A stretch of 64,000 bases of DNA from Mucilaginibacter sp. SMC90 (GTDB lineage: Bacteria; Bacteroidota; Bacteroidia; Sphingobacteriales; Sphingobacteriaceae): contig NZ_CP094527.1 of assembly GCF_022811725.1 (NCBI RefSeq), forward strand, positions 1 to 64,000, in the 5' to 3' direction. The notes beneath the pieces were generated by a model. The model did not search any database, was not told the DNA's origin, and was given only the letters and a program-made list of their open reading frames with translations. The position numbers and the translations under genes were made by a program. This document shows, in pieces, positions 45,458 to 54,433 of the stretch (position 1 is its first letter; every line of letters begins with the position of its first letter).

Positions 45458-46021
45458 TTATCCCTTCACGCGCTCAACATATGCGCCAGTAGCGGTATCA
45501 ACCTTAACTTTATCGCCAATGTTGATGAATAAAGGAACGCGGATCTCGGCACCGGTTTCAACAGTTGCACTTTTTAAAGCACCGCTTGAAGTATCGCCTT
45601 TAACAGCTGGTTCGGTGTAAGTAATTTCTAACTCGGCAGAGCCCGGGATAGTACCCATGATAGGCTCTTCGCTTTCAAAGGCAACAATTACGTTCATGCC
45701 TTCTTTCAAAAATTTAACCGCCGGGCCAAATAATGCCTTTGGTACGTTATGCTGATCGTATGTGGTGTTGTCCATTACTACTAATGAATCACCTTCATCA
45801 TACAGGTATTGATAATCGTTAGTTTCAACGCGGGCTATGTCAACCTCTTCATCTGTACGGAAACGGTATTCAACCAGTTTACCTGATTTAACGTTGCGCA
45901 TACGGGCCTGGTAAAACGCGCGTAAGTTGCCCGGGGTACGGTGTAAAAACTCTTCAACCTGAACTAATTCGCCGTTGAAGCGAAGTACATTTCCATTTTT
46001 AACATCTGATGCCTTAGCCAT
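45458..46021 (-). CDS. efp: Elongation factor P
   Basis: A 187-residue EF-P, which relieves ribosomes stalled on polyproline. The three OB-type domains are seen: the KOW-like N-domain with VEEFLHRTPGNLRAFYQ, a middle domain with YLYDEGDSLVVMDNTTYDQ, and the C-terminal domain with SSGALKSATVETGAEIRVP and NIGDKVKVDTATGAYVERV. The tip lysine position of E. coli EF-P is within the HRTPGNLRA loop; here it reads TPGNLRA, so the modifiable lysine is not evident. Promoter box TAAGTTTG lies 18 bases upstream. Confidence 0.95.
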   Translation of the reverse strand: MAKASDVKNGNVLRFNGELVQVEEFLHRTPGNLRAFYQARMRNVKSGKLVEYRFRTDEEVDIARVETNDYQYLYDEGDSLVVMDNTTYDQHNVPKALFGPAVKFLKEGMNVIVAFESEEPIMGTIPGSAELEITYTEPAVKGDTSSGALKSATVETGAEIRVPLFINIGDKVKVDTATGAYVERVKG

Positions 46022-46038
46022 AAAATAATATTGAGGCG

Positions 46039-46046
46039 CAAACTTA
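46039..46046 (-). promoter_or_regulatory. Putative -7 box of efp
   Basis: On the minus strand TAAGTTTG matches TAnnTTTG; a TTG sits 20 bases further upstream in the -33 position. Confidence 0.5.
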
Positions 46047-46078
46047 GTTACTTAAGTGCAAAGAAACAAGTAGTTATG

Positions 46079-46288
46079 TTGGTGAATGGTTGATTGGGTT
46101 GATTAAGTGAGTGGTTGTTTTGCGGGTGAATGGTTGATTAAGTTGATTGAGAGAGTGGTTTGCTCACTTATAAAGCTGGGTTTTTCAAAACTTTCTTGAA
46201 TTAAGGAGCTTTTTGAACGTTGAGGTACGTATGGAATATTGAACTATTCAACCATTCTCCACTCTCCCAATCAACCACTCACTAAACC
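46079..46288. repeat. Inverted quasi-periodic repeat (GGTTGATT / GAGTGGTT words)
   Basis: Words such as GAATGGTTGATTGGGTTGAT and GTGAGTGGTT at 46083-46160 return inverted at 46241-46288 (TTCAACCATTC, CCCAATCAACCACTCAC). The right arm overlaps the stop codon of the ABC ATPase gene. Confidence 0.7.
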
Positions 46289-46902
46289 TTATAATCCACA
46301 ATACTCAACCTGTGATTGCAAAAACCATACTCATGTTCCTGGTTGGAGCATACTATGGTTAAGCGACCGGCGGCAAATTGCTGCACGAGGCTCAGGTACC
46401 AGTCAACGCCCTGGGTATCCAGGTTGGAGGTAGGTTCATCTAACATGAGCATATGGGTATCGGCACAAAAGGCAAGGGCCAGTTTGAGGCGCTGCTTCAT
46501 GCCCGATGAAAAGTATTTGATAAGCTTATTGGCACTTTTAGGCAGATTGAGCAGATCGATCAACTGGGCTTTATCCATCCCCTGTTTGAAATTTTTAAAC
46601 CTGAAATGAAAGTCGACCATCTCGCTCATGGTAAACTCCTCTATCAGCTCCAAATAAGGGGCAGCGAGACTTAAATGGGTAAAAACACTGTCTATTTCAA
46701 CCGGCTTGCCTTCGTTAGCAAATTCAATTTTGCCGGCAGATGGCGAAAGACTGCCGTTTAAAACCTGTAATAAAGTCGATTTCCCGGAACCATTGGGGCC
46801 GAGGATAGCATATGATTCGCCGGAAGTAAAGGTATAATCCACCCCTTTGAAAATCCAGTCGCGGTTAAAGCGGCGGCCGATGTTTTGGAGGGTGATGATC
46901 AT
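46282..46902 (-). CDS. ABC transporter ATP-binding protein
   Basis: A 206-residue nucleotide-binding subunit. Walker A is GPNGSGKSTLLQVL, the signature is YFSSGMKQRLKLALAF, and Walker B with the Glu is HMLMLDEPTSNLD. The length is that of a bare ATPase domain. No membrane partner is adjacent, so the transporter it serves cannot be named. It lies downstream of lpxA on the same strand but a palindromic repeat separates them. Confidence 0.88.
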   Translation of the reverse strand: MIITLQNIGRRFNRDWIFKGVDYTFTSGESYAILGPNGSGKSTLLQVLNGSLSPSAGKIEFANEGKPVEIDSVFTHLSLAAPYLELIEEFTMSEMVDFHFRFKNFKQGMDKAQLIDLLNLPKSANKLIKYFSSGMKQRLKLALAFCADTHMLMLDEPTSNLDTQGVDWYLSLVQQFAAGRLTIVCSNQEHEYGFCNHRLSIVDYKV

Positions 46903-46906
46903 TTTT

Positions 46907-47022
46907 TAAGTCGATAGCCAATAGTCGATAGTCCATAGCCATTTGCATTAGTGAACGCAAGCCATAGCAATTATTTAGGAAATCCATGGACTATCGACTA
47001 TTGACCATGGACTTCCGACTTA
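46907..47022. repeat. Inverted quasi-periodic repeat (GTCGATAGTCCATAG words)
   Basis: TAAGTCGATAGCCAATAGTC at 46907-46926 and following words are inverted at 46984-47022. It fills nearly the whole gap between the ABC ATPase start and the lpxA stop. Confidence 0.75.
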
Positions 47023-47025
47023 AAT

Positions 47026-47811
47026 TTAGGTATTTCCAAAACCTTTCATGATACCTCTTTGCGAGTTTTGCAGGAAGTTGATGATCTCATCGCGTTCCAC
47101 GCTTGGGGTAAACTCGGCTTCGATGATATCAAGCGCTTTGGTTACGTTATATTTTTTGAGGAATATGATCCGGTAGATCTCCTGGATCTCTGCTATTGTA
47201 GCTGCAGAAAAACCCCTGCGGCGCAAACCTACTGAGTTGATACCAACATAAGATAACGGCTCCCTCCCAGCTTTGGTAAACGGAGGAACGTCTTTACGTA
47301 CCAGTGAACCGCCCGAGATCATGCTATGCGCACCGATCTCCACAAACTGGTGTACGGCAGATGAACCGCCAATAAAAGCGTAATCATAAACCGTAATGTG
47401 ACCGGCCAGCTGCACAGCGTTGGCAACAATAACATTATCACCAATAACGCAATCATGCGCTACGTGTACATAGGCCATCAGCAAACAGTTACTGCCTATG
47501 GTAGTGGTATTTTTATCGAGCGCTGTACCGCGGTTAAGGGTAACACACTCGCGTATGGTTGTGTTATCACCTATGGTTACGGTGCTCTGCTCGCCTTTGT
47601 ATTTTAAATCCTGCGGTGGGGCAGATACTACCGCGCCAGGGAAAATACGGCAGTTTTTACCTATCCGGGCACCATCCATAATTACGGAGTTGGAGCCGAT
47701 CCAGGTACCTTCGCCAATTTCAACATCCTTGTGGATGGTAACGAATGGTTCAATTACCACATTATCGGCAATTTTTGCCTGTGGGTGGATGTATGCTAAT
47801 GGCTGGATCAT
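47026..47811 (-). CDS. lpxA: Acyl-[ACP]--UDP-N-acetylglucosamine O-acyltransferase
   Basis: A 261-residue LpxA, the first acylation step of lipid A synthesis. Left-handed beta-helix hexapeptides run from about residue 5 to 190 (IHPQAKIADNVVIEPFVTIH and onward). Family residues include the catalytic-His segment YVHVAHDCVIGDNVI and the C-terminal helical domain with GLRRRGFSAATIAEI. Its ATG overlaps the lpxC-fabZ stop by four bases, so they are one operon. Confidence 0.95.
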   Translation of the reverse strand: MIQPLAYIHPQAKIADNVVIEPFVTIHKDVEIGEGTWIGSNSVIMDGARIGKNCRIFPGAVVSAPPQDLKYKGEQSTVTIGDNTTIRECVTLNRGTALDKNTTTIGSNCLLMAYVHVAHDCVIGDNVIVANAVQLAGHITVYDYAFIGGSSAVHQFVEIGAHSMISGGSLVRKDVPPFTKAGREPLSYVGINSVGLRRRGFSAATIAEIQEIYRIIFLKKYNVTKALDIIEAEFTPSVERDEIINFLQNSQRGIMKGFGNT

Positions 47812-49214
47812 GCTTCTGTTTCTTTTACTTTAACAATTTGAGCCATCAGTTCGGCTTCAACAACAATGCGGTCGCCTACCATACCTACACCTTTCATGGT
47901 AGCAATACCACGGCGGATAGGAGCGATAAGGTCACACACGTAAATAATGGTATCTCCGGGCACTACTTTGCTTTTAAAGCGGGCATTCTCAATTTTCAAG
48001 AACAGGGTGAGGTAGTTTTGCGGATCGGGCACGGTATTTAATACCAGGATGCCGCCTGTTTGCACCATACCTTCAATTTGCAATACGCCGGGAAAAATAG
48101 GCGCGCCGGGGAAATGACCTTTAAAAAACTCCTCATTGATGGTTACATTTTTGCAACCTACAACATGGCTTTTAGTAAGCTCCAGGATCTTATCGATCAT
48201 CAGGAAAGGCTGACGGTGGGGCAGCATGCCCATAATATCAACCGTATCAAAAAGCGGTTTAGCGTTAAGATCATATGTTTTTACCTGTTTACGGCTTTTT
48301 TCTTTTTTAATTAAAGCCTTGATCTTTTTAGCAAAAGCAACGTTAGCGGCGTGGCCAGGCCTTGCAGCCATGATATGGCCTTTAAGCGGTACGCCAACCA
48401 GCGCCAGATCGCCTATCATATCCAGCAGCTTGTGGCGTGCGGGTTCATTTTGATGGCGAAGTTCGATATTGTTTAAAATGCCCTGCGGCGCAACGCTGAT
48501 ATCCTTACGGTTAAACAGTTTGGCTAGGTGGTTAAGTTCGTCCTGATCAACATCTTTGTCAACAACTACGATAGCATTGTTCAAATCGCCGCCTTTAATC
48601 AGGTCATGCTTTAGCAGCATTTCAAGCTCATGTAAAAAGCAAAAAGTGCGGCATGAAGCAATTTCTTTTTTGAACTCGCCAATGGTTGAGATACTGGCAT
48701 GCTGACTGCCCAATACCTGCGAGTTATAATCAACCATGCAGGTAAAGCGATAATCATCTAATGGCATGGCCACCATTTCAACCTTACGGTCGGGTTCAGA
48801 ATAGTGGATATTATAAGGAATATGGTAGTACTCGCGATCAGCATCCTGCTCAATCAGGCCTGTTTCGGTTATAACGTCAACAAACTGTATCGAGCTGCCA
48901 TCCATGATCGGCGTTTCGGGGCCATCAAGGTCAATAAGTACATTATCAATTTCAAGCCCAACCAAAGCGGCCAGTACATGTTCAACTGTATTTACAGTAG
49001 CACCATTCTGACTGATAGATGTTCCGCGCGAAGTATCGCTTACGTTATCAACATCGGCATCAATAATGGGCGCACCGGGAATATCAACCCTCCTGAATTT
49101 ATAACCGTGGTTTTCAGGGGCTGGATTAAAGGTCATTGTAACGCTTTGTCCGGTGTGTAAGCCTGTTCCTGATACCGAAACCGGCGCTTTAATAGTTCTT
49201 TGTTTAACGTTCAT
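47808..49214 (-). CDS. lpxC-fabZ: Bifunctional UDP-3-O-acyl-GlcNAc deacetylase / 3-hydroxyacyl-ACP dehydratase
   Basis: A 468-residue fusion seen in many Bacteroidota. The LpxC half (1-305) removes the acetyl group in lipid A synthesis; it has the zinc-site NTVEHVLAAL and the HKLLDMIGDLALVG motif. The FabZ half (about 325-468) dehydrates 3-hydroxyacyl-ACP; it has LPHRQPFLMIDKILEL and GHFPGAPIFPGVLQIEGM with the catalytic His and Glu. The fusion couples lipid A and fatty-acid synthesis. It lies between lpxD and lpxA in one operon. Confidence 0.95.
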   Translation of the reverse strand: MNVKQRTIKAPVSVSGTGLHTGQSVTMTFNPAPENHGYKFRRVDIPGAPIIDADVDNVSDTSRGTSISQNGATVNTVEHVLAALVGLEIDNVLIDLDGPETPIMDGSSIQFVDVITETGLIEQDADREYYHIPYNIHYSEPDRKVEMVAMPLDDYRFTCMVDYNSQVLGSQHASISTIGEFKKEIASCRTFCFLHELEMLLKHDLIKGGDLNNAIVVVDKDVDQDELNHLAKLFNRKDISVAPQGILNNIELRHQNEPARHKLLDMIGDLALVGVPLKGHIMAARPGHAANVAFAKKIKALIKKEKSRKQVKTYDLNAKPLFDTVDIMGMLPHRQPFLMIDKILELTKSHVVGCKNVTINEEFFKGHFPGAPIFPGVLQIEGMVQTGGILVLNTVPDPQNYLTLFLKIENARFKSKVVPGDTIIYVCDLIAPIRRGIATMKGVGMVGDRIVVEAELMAQIVKVKETEA

Positions 49215-49235
49215 ATTTAAAATTACAGGCTAAGG

Positions 49236-50285
49236 CTATTCGCTTGCCTTACCTTTACGTAGTTCTTCAATCAATTTTTCAAGCTCATAAACCTTACGGT
49301 CAAGCTCTGGCAGCTTTCGCAGCTTTGCGTGGGCACGAAGGTAGTCTTTATATGGCATATTTGGAGAACCTCCCCATACCTTACCCTCTTCAGTAATAGA
49401 TACGTTTATACCTGTTTGGGCCGAAAACTGCGATCCGTTGGCTATAGTGATATGCCCGGCAAATCCTACCTGCCCGCCAATCACAACCCTCTCGCCAATT
49501 TTGGTACTCCCCGATATGCCCGATTGTGCTGCAATTACAGTATGCGCCCCAATTTCAACATTATGAGCTATTTGTATCAGGTTATCGATCTTTACGCCTT
49601 TACGCACTATTGTCGATCCCATTGTTGCCCTGTCGATAGTGGTATTGGAGCCTACTTCAACATCGTCCTCTAAAATTACATTACCAATTTGTGCAATTTT
49701 GGTATAGGTGCCGTCGGGATTGGGCGCAAAACCAAAACCATCGCTGCCAATAACGGCGCCTGAGTGTACAATTACATTGTTACCGATAACACAATCAAAA
49801 TAAACCGAAGCGCCGGCAAACAGGGTTACATTATTGCCAAGGGTTACATTATCGCCAATGTTAACGTTGGGATAGATCTTGCAATTATCACCAATTGTTG
49901 CATTTTGACCGATATAGGCAAATGCGCCTATGTAAACCCCTGCCCCAATCTGCGCTGTGGGATGAATAAAACTTGGCTGTTCAATGCCTTTTTTATCCAG
50001 CCTGAAGGAATTGTATTTTTCAAGTAAAACGGTAAATGCGCTATAGGCATTTTCAACCCGGATTAAAGTCGCTTTTACCGGGCCGGTTAACTGCTGGTTG
50101 TTATTAACAATAACTATTGAAGCATTGGTTGTATACAGAAACTGCTCATACTTAGGATTGGCCAAAAAAGACAGGCTGCCTTCACCGGCCTCTTCTATCT
50201 TGGCAAGCTGACTAACCGTGGCCGCAGCATCGCCCTCAACAGTTCCGTTGAGCAGTAAACTTATATCATGAGCAGTAAATTGCAT
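49236..50285 (-). CDS. lpxD: UDP-3-O-(3-hydroxyacyl)glucosamine N-acyltransferase
   Basis: A 349-residue LpxD, which adds the second 3-hydroxyacyl chain in lipid A synthesis. An N-terminal uridine-binding domain (to about 100) is followed by a left-handed beta-helix of hexapeptide repeats from FIHPTAQIGAGVYIGAFAYI to about 310. The IAHNVEIGAHTVI segment contains the catalytic His. A short C-terminal helix ends in LEKLIEELRKG. Upstream gene of the lpxD / lpxC-fabZ / lpxA run. Confidence 0.95.
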   Translation of the reverse strand: MQFTAHDISLLLNGTVEGDAAATVSQLAKIEEAGEGSLSFLANPKYEQFLYTTNASIVIVNNNQQLTGPVKATLIRVENAYSAFTVLLEKYNSFRLDKKGIEQPSFIHPTAQIGAGVYIGAFAYIGQNATIGDNCKIYPNVNIGDNVTLGNNVTLFAGASVYFDCVIGNNVIVHSGAVIGSDGFGFAPNPDGTYTKIAQIGNVILEDDVEVGSNTTIDRATMGSTIVRKGVKIDNLIQIAHNVEIGAHTVIAAQSGISGSTKIGERVVIGGQVGFAGHITIANGSQFSAQTGINVSITEEGKVWGGSPNMPYKDYLRAHAKLRKLPELDRKVYELEKLIEELRKGKASE

Positions 50286-50289
50286 CGGG

Positions 50290-50297
50290 CAAATTTA
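50290..50297 (-). promoter_or_regulatory. Putative -7 box of lpxD
   Basis: On the minus strand TAAATTTG matches TAnnTTTG, 4 bases before the ATG. Confidence 0.45.
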
Positions 50298-50343
50298 AAT
50301 GTTAAAATTGAAGCAACAAATTATTAATGAGTTATGAACAAGC

Positions 50344-50423
50344 TTTAAGAAGTTGTAAGTCTTTAGTCATCAGTCGCAAGTCCTTTTTTCTTTGACTTTT
50401 AACTTATGACTTTCGACTTGAGA
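50344..50423. repeat. Inverted quasi-periodic repeat (AAGTC / AGTC words)
   Basis: GTAAGTCTTTAGTCATCAGTC near 50356 and the inverted GACTTTTAACTTATGACTTTC near 50393 flank a T-rich centre. It lies between the HD-hydrolase stop and the lpxD promoter. Confidence 0.6.
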
Positions 50424-51656
50424 CTAATAAATCAACTCCTTATTGTAACAAAGAATATACTTTTTCACCGTTTTAGCCAAAGCAACCAGGTTTGAGTTAT
50501 CGCTGGCAGCGGCAATATCCTTTACCTCGCCGTTCTTCATTAATATACCGATGTTGCCATCATTCTGGTTGTAAGCGTTATTGCGGATGGATGTGGTAAA
50601 CACAAAGTAAGCAGTGGCTTCTTCATAATTAATGCCATATTTCTGCATTGCTTTTTGACGGAGCTGTTCAACAAAAACCTCATCCGGGCATTCGTTGGTG
50701 ATATCAACCCTGAAAAGGTTACGCTGCACCAGGTTTTTGCAAAGGTGCGAAAGTACCTGATCGGGATGGTAAGCCCATACTTTTACCGAGGCCATAATGT
50801 CGGTATCATCCAAACAAGCAAAAGTTTCGAGATGGTGGTCCTCATTCATAAAGGCCTCACGACTGATACTGTTCTTTAAAAAATGCATCAGTGCCGGAGT
50901 AGCAAAAAGGTTTTCACCCTGCGAGATCAATTCACGGCCGCGCCTGAAGATCTTGGTCAGCACCTCCTCTCCTGCTATTACCGTTTTATGCAGGTAAACC
51001 TGCCAGTACATGAGCCTGCGGGCTATCAGGAATTTTTCTATCGAGTAAATCCCCTTTTCGTCAACAACCACATGGTCATCTTTAACATTAAGCATCTTAA
51101 TGATCCGCTCAGAGCTGATCACACCTTCGGATACACCGGTGAAGAAACTGTCGCGGTTAAGGTAGTCCAGCCTGTCCATATCCAGCTGACTGGATACCAG
51201 CTGATGCAGGAACCTGCGGGGATAGGTATCGTTAAAAATATCGATAGCCATGGTAAGCTTACCCTCAAACCGGGCATTAAGCTTATTCATTAGCATCGAC
51301 GAAATATCCTCGTGTGCTATGCCATCAATAATGGTATTTTCCAAAGCGTGCGAAAACGGGCCGTGACCGATATCATGCAATAGTATGGCAATGGTTACAG
51401 CCTCTTCTTCTTCGGCAGTAATCTGATGGCCTTTACCTCGTAGGGTTTCAAGGGCTGTAGCCATCAGGTACATGGCACCCAAAGCATGGTGGAAACGGGT
51501 ATGCAGCGCACCGGGGTACACCAGGTGGGTCATGCCCAGCTGCTTGATATAACGTAACCGCTGAAAGTATGGATGGGATATAAGGTCAAAGATCAGTTCG
51601 GTAGGGATACTGATAAAACCATAAACCGGGTCGTTAATTATTTTCTTTTTATTCAA
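50424..51656 (-). CDS. HD-domain phosphohydrolase (dGTPase-like)
   Basis: A 410-residue cytoplasmic HD-superfamily protein. The metal-binding motif is ILLHDIGHGPFSHALE; the preceding FQRLRYIKQLGMTHLVYPGA and H-rich TRFHHALGAMY are typical of dNTP triphosphohydrolase-like proteins. The real substrate is not fixed by the sequence. The start is a TTG at 51656: family members open MNK(K/Q)KIINDPVYGFI, which only this codon gives. A match to the -7 box lies 31 bases upstream. In conserved order before lpxD. Confidence 0.9.
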   Translation of the reverse strand: MNKKKIINDPVYGFISIPTELIFDLISHPYFQRLRYIKQLGMTHLVYPGALHTRFHHALGAMYLMATALETLRGKGHQITAEEEEAVTIAILLHDIGHGPFSHALENTIIDGIAHEDISSMLMNKLNARFEGKLTMAIDIFNDTYPRRFLHQLVSSQLDMDRLDYLNRDSFFTGVSEGVISSERIIKMLNVKDDHVVVDEKGIYSIEKFLIARRLMYWQVYLHKTVIAGEEVLTKIFRRGRELISQGENLFATPALMHFLKNSISREAFMNEDHHLETFACLDDTDIMASVKVWAYHPDQVLSHLCKNLVQRNLFRVDITNECPDEVFVEQLRQKAMQKYGINYEEATAYFVFTTSIRNNAYNQNDGNIGILMKNGEVKDIAAASDNSNLVALAKTVKKYILCYNKELIY

Positions 51657-51686
51657 TGTTGCTTATGTAAATGCAAAAATGTAAAA

Positions 51687-51694
51687 CAAAGGTA
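51687..51694 (-). promoter_or_regulatory. Putative -7 box of the HD-hydrolase gene
   Basis: On the minus strand TACCTTTG matches TAnnTTTG; it supports the TTG start at 51656. Confidence 0.45.
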
Positions 51695-51777
51695 AAATAA
51701 GCGCGACAGGTTTGTTAAATTTTGTTAATACCTTTACTGTGTAACAACAAAAGCATCTATTTGGGGTTTACTGTCAT

Positions 51778-51901
51778 AATCAGAATTCACAGAATTTTAG
51801 GATTTACTAAATGAGCGGTTTAAAAAACCGATATTTGAATTAACGTTTAACCTTATACTGAATCATTCTGTAAATTTTCAAATCCTGAAAATTCTGATTC
51901 A
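51778..51901. repeat. Inverted quasi-periodic repeat (CAGAATT / AGGATTT words)
   Basis: AATCAGAATTCACAGAATTT at 51778-51797 with AGGATTT after it returns inverted in the 51860-51901 stretch (AATCCTGAAAATTCTGATT). A CGGTTTAAAAAACCG hairpin lies between. It fills the divergent gap of the HD-hydrolase and porX genes. Confidence 0.7.
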
Positions 51902-51920
51902 GAAATTTAATATATATACC

Positions 51921-53474
51921 ATGCAAGACACCACCATTTTATGGGCCGATGACGAAATTGACCTGCTAAGACCACATATACTTTTCCTTGGCGAAAAAGG
52001 CTACAAAGTAACCACTGTAACCAATGGTTATGATGCGGTTGATTCATTCAAGAACAATTACTTCGACCTGGTTTTTCTTGACGAAAACATGCCGGGACTT
52101 ACCGGTTTGGAGACATTGCAGCAGATCAAGAACATTAATAATGATGTGCCCATTGTGCTGATCACCAAAAACGAGGAAGAGTACCTGATGGAAGATGCCA
52201 TCGGTTCAAAAATAGACGACTACCTGATTAAGCCGGTACACCCTAAGCAAATTTTGCTTACTATAAAAAAGCTTACTGAAAACAAACGCCTGGTTACCGA
52301 AAAAACCACCATGGCCTACCAGATGGATTTCCGGACACTTGGCATGACCCTTAACGAAAACCTGAGCCACCAGGAATGGGTTGACGTTTACAAAAAGCTG
52401 ATCTACTGGGAACTTGAACTCGAAAAGCTGGAAGATGCGGGCATGCACGAGATCCTGACACTGCAAAAGGCCGAAGCCAATATGCAGTTTTGCAAGTTTG
52501 TAGAACGCAACTATTTGAACTGGATCAAAAACCCCGACCTGGCGCCAACCTCATCGCCTCAATTATTTAAAAAGAAGGTGTTCCCTAAGCTGGATGGCAA
52601 GGGCCCGCTGTTTTTTATTTTGATTGATAACCTGCGCTACGATCAGTTTAAGATCATCAACCCTATTATCTCTGAGTATTTCAGGCTGGAGGAAGAAGAT
52701 ACTTACTATAGTATCCTGCCAACGGCCACGCAATATGCCCGTAACTCTATTTTTTCGGGCTTGATGCCTTTGGATATGGAGCGCCGCTACCCAACCATGT
52801 GGCAAAATGACGAGGACGAAGGCGGTAAAAACTTATATGAAGCCGAATTCCTGGCCGATCACCTAAAACGAGTATTGCGCAAAGACTGCAAACACTCATA
52901 TCATAAAATTCTAAACATTGACGAAGGCCGTGCACTGAACGAGTCGGTCAATAACCTCATGAACAACGAGCTCAATGTGGTGGTATATAACTTTGTGGAT
53001 ATGCTGTCACATGCCCGTACAGATATGCAGATGATCCGCGAGCTGGCAAGTGATGATGCCGCTTACCGTTCATTAACCCTGTCGTGGTTTGAGCACTCGC
53101 CGTTGTTTGATCTGTTGAAATTTCTGGCGCAAAAACAGGTACGCGTAGTGATCACTACCGATCACGGTACCATCCGCGTAAAAAACCCAAGCAAAATTGT
53201 AGGCGACAGGAATACAAACACCAACCTGCGATATAAACAAGGCAAAAACCTTAACTATAATGCCAAGGAAGTGTTCCATATCCGTAACCCGCATGATGCC
53301 ATGTTGCCAAGGCTGCACATCAGCTCAAGCTTTGTATTTGCCAAGGAAGACAGCTATTTCGTATACCCTAACAACTACAACCACTTTGTGAATTTTTATA
53401 ATGAAACCTTCCAGCACGGCGGGATCTCGTTAGAGGAAATGATTGTGCCGGTGGTTACTTACGGGCCGAAGTAA
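51921..53474 (+). CDS. porX: PorX-type response regulator with PglZ phosphatase domain
   Basis: A 517-residue protein with a receiver domain (1-120; D10-D11, phosphoacceptor D54 in VFLDENMP, K in LIKPVHP) and a C-terminal PglZ alkaline-phosphatase-like domain (about 200-510). Zinc-site segments include FILIDNLRYDQFKII, PTATQYARNSIFSGLMP, NFVDMLSHARTD and TDHGTIRV. In Porphyromonas PorX regulates type IX secretion together with PorY; its presence with GldH fits a T9SS-bearing lineage, although most T9SS genes are not in this window. Divergent from the HD-hydrolase/lpx block. Confidence 0.93.
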   Translation: MQDTTILWADDEIDLLRPHILFLGEKGYKVTTVTNGYDAVDSFKNNYFDLVFLDENMPGLTGLETLQQIKNINNDVPIVLITKNEEEYLMEDAIGSKIDDYLIKPVHPKQILLTIKKLTENKRLVTEKTTMAYQMDFRTLGMTLNENLSHQEWVDVYKKLIYWELELEKLEDAGMHEILTLQKAEANMQFCKFVERNYLNWIKNPDLAPTSSPQLFKKKVFPKLDGKGPLFFILIDNLRYDQFKIINPIISEYFRLEEEDTYYSILPTATQYARNSIFSGLMPLDMERRYPTMWQNDEDEGGKNLYEAEFLADHLKRVLRKDCKHSYHKILNIDEGRALNESVNNLMNNELNVVVYNFVDMLSHARTDMQMIRELASDDAAYRSLTLSWFEHSPLFDLLKFLAQKQVRVVITTDHGTIRVKNPSKIVGDRNTNTNLRYKQGKNLNYNAKEVFHIRNPHDAMLPRLHISSSFVFAKEDSYFVYPNNYNHFVNFYNETFQHGGISLEEMIVPVVTYGPK

Positions 53475-53500
53475 ATCCCTTTAATGAACGCTTTATACAC

Positions 53501-53584
53501 GCGTCATTGCGAGGTACGAAGCAATCCCCAATCGGCAGGTCCGCCCTGTATAGTTTGGGATTGCTTCGTACCTCGCAATGACGC
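53501..53584. repeat. Palindromic element GCGTCATTGCGAGG family, copy 1
   Basis: GCGTCATTGCGAGGTACGAA opens at 53501 and is inverted up to 53584, over a centre of about 30 bases. T-rich sequence after it suits termination of porX. A second copy is at 60392-60487. Confidence 0.85.
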
Positions 53585-53604
53585 TTTTTTTTCAATAGGA
53601 GGGG

Positions 53605-54372
53605 TTAAAACTCCAGCTCCAGCAATACCGGGCAATGATCAGAATGTTTAGCTTCGGGCAGTATCGCTGCGCGGCGGATCTTTTCTTCGAGCGGGCTGCT
53701 GGCCATAGCATAATCGATACGCCAGCCTAAGTTTTTACCACGGGACCCGGCGCGGAAACTCCACCAGGTATAATTGTGCGGTTCTTTATTTACATGGCGG
53801 AAAGTATCTATAAATCCTCCCTCAATAAAGTTCTCCATCCATTCGCGCTCTTCCGGTAAAAAGCCCGATGAATTGGCGTTTGATTTAGGGTTGTGGATAT
53901 CAATAGGGCGGTGGCAAATATTATAATCACCGCAAACTACCAGGTTAGGATGTTCTACTTTTAGCAGTGTAAGATATTTTCCAAACTCATCCAGAAAACG
54001 GTATTTAAAAATCTGCCGTTCATCACCGCTTGAGCCTGAAGGAAAATAAACGCTCATCACCGATACCTCATCAAAATCAACGCGGATACAGCGGCCTTCA
54101 CGGTCGAAGTCGGGAATGCCGCAGCCGTACTCAATATGTTTGGGCAATATTTTGGTAAAAATGGCAGTACCACTGTAGCCTTTCTTTTCGGCCGGGAACC
54201 AGTAGTGCTGGTAGCCCATCTGGTCAACCAAACCAAGATCGGTGAGCACATCAGGTGTTGCTTTAATTTCCTGCAAACAAACAACATCAGCATCAGTAGC
54301 CTGCAACCAGGCCAGCCAACCCTTGTTTATTGCCGAGCGGATACCATTAACGTTATATGTAATTATTTTCAT
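53605..54372 (-). CDS. xth: Exodeoxyribonuclease III
   Basis: A 255-residue AP endonuclease/3' exonuclease for base-excision repair. Motifs: MKIITYNVNGIRSAINKGW, VVCLQEIKA (metal Glu), GYSGTAIFTK, VSVMSVYFPSG, the CGDYNICHRPIDIHNP catalytic Asp/Asn pair, WRIDYAMAS, and the C-terminal KHSDHCPVLLEL. Normal length. A short direct array of TCGGATT words lies just before its ATG. Confidence 0.95.
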   Translation of the reverse strand: MKIITYNVNGIRSAINKGWLAWLQATDADVVCLQEIKATPDVLTDLGLVDQMGYQHYWFPAEKKGYSGTAIFTKILPKHIEYGCGIPDFDREGRCIRVDFDEVSVMSVYFPSGSSGDERQIFKYRFLDEFGKYLTLLKVEHPNLVVCGDYNICHRPIDIHNPKSNANSSGFLPEEREWMENFIEGGFIDTFRHVNKEPHNYTWWSFRAGSRGKNLGWRIDYAMASSPLEEKIRRAAILPEAKHSDHCPVLLELEF

Positions 54373-54405
54373 GTCGGATTTCGGATGTTCGATTTCGGAT
54401 TTGAT
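54373..54405. repeat. Direct word repeat abutting xth
   Basis: GTCGGATTTCGGATGTTCGA followed by TTTCGGATT: four imperfect 7-8 base words starting at the base before the xth ATG. No inverted partner is obvious. Confidence 0.55.
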
Positions 54406-54433
54406 TCAAATCACAAAACTATAATAAAATTGC

